A stretch of 5,653 nt of DNA from Gammaproteobacteria bacterium (GTDB taxonomy: Bacteria > Pseudomonadota > Gammaproteobacteria > SZUA-140), in contig QIHH01000065.1 in NCBI GenBank assembly GCA_003230195.1, positions 1-5,653 of the forward strand, read 5' to 3'. This document shows positions 5,604 to 5,653 of the stretch, piece by piece. Within the stretch, counting starts at the first letter, position 1, and each line of letters opens with the position of its first letter. The position numbers and the translations under genes were made by a program. The notes under the pieces were generated by a model. That model saw only the letters and a program-made list of their open reading frames with translations, did not search any database and was not told the DNA's origin.

Positions 5604-5653
5604 ATGAGTACTGTTGAAGAACGCGTCAGCAAAATTGTTGTTGAACAGCTAGG
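5604..5653 (+). CDS. acpP: Acyl carrier protein (N-terminal part, runs off the right edge)
   Basis: Only the first 16 codons plus two bases are in the window: MSTVEERVSKIVVEQL. This matches the AcpP N terminus (E. coli MSTIEERVKKIIGEQLG), which forms helix 1. AcpP carries growing acyl chains on a phosphopantetheine arm attached to the Ser of a DSL motif, which lies beyond the edge. Its position directly after fabG, with a strong ribosome binding site and its own long upstream gap, fits the conserved fabHDG-acpP order. fabF would be the expected next gene, but that cannot be seen here. Confidence 0.93.
   Translation, partial: MSTVEERVSKIVVEQL

Overview
The window is a conserved gammaproteobacterial fatty-acid/phospholipid cluster: maf (minus strand), then yceD - rpmF - plsX - fabH - fabD - fabG - acpP (plus strand). 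Gene order, orientation and protein similarity (Cys-free L32, YceF-type Maf, FabH with Cys112, FabG Ser-Tyr-Lys) match the E. coli-type arrangement, so the host is a gammaproteobacterium. I cannot name the order or genus. Base composition looks moderate and even, and I see no mobile element, phage gene, CRISPR array, tRNA or rRNA.

Layout: positions 1-149 hold no gene I can support, but end in a dense set of nested inverted repeats (110-150) that touches the maf stop codon. maf (150-746) is divergent from the rest. The 172-base gap 747-918 carries a near-consensus sigma-70 promoter (TTGACA, 17-base spacer, TAAAAT) whose predicted start lies only 0-4 bases before the yceD ATG. yceD (919-1458), a 102-base gap, rpmF (1561-1740) and plsX (from 1744) follow. 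fabH, fabD and fabG are tightly packed to 5446. After a 157-base gap the first 16 codons of acpP run off the right edge.

The main anomaly is plsX. Its N-terminal coding segment (TTG 1744, through the MGGDHGP motif) is in one frame and the rest of the protein is in another. Comparison with the PlsX family places a net loss of about 16 bases near 1789-1796, removing the conserved SVxVPA-like stretch and shifting the frame. Putting back 16 bases would give an uninterrupted protein of 340 residues, the normal length. As written, plsX is broken at its N terminus, through either a real mutation or an assembly/sequencing error.

How the genes work together: FabD makes malonyl-ACP, FabH condenses it with acetyl-CoA to start a chain, FabG reduces the beta-ketoacyl-ACP, and AcpP carries the intermediates. 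PlsX would convert finished acyl-ACP to acyl-phosphate for phospholipid synthesis. Co-transcription with ribosomal protein L32 and the rRNA-linked protein YceD links membrane-lipid supply to ribosome production. This is a housekeeping locus, and I found no evidence of a new multi-gene system.
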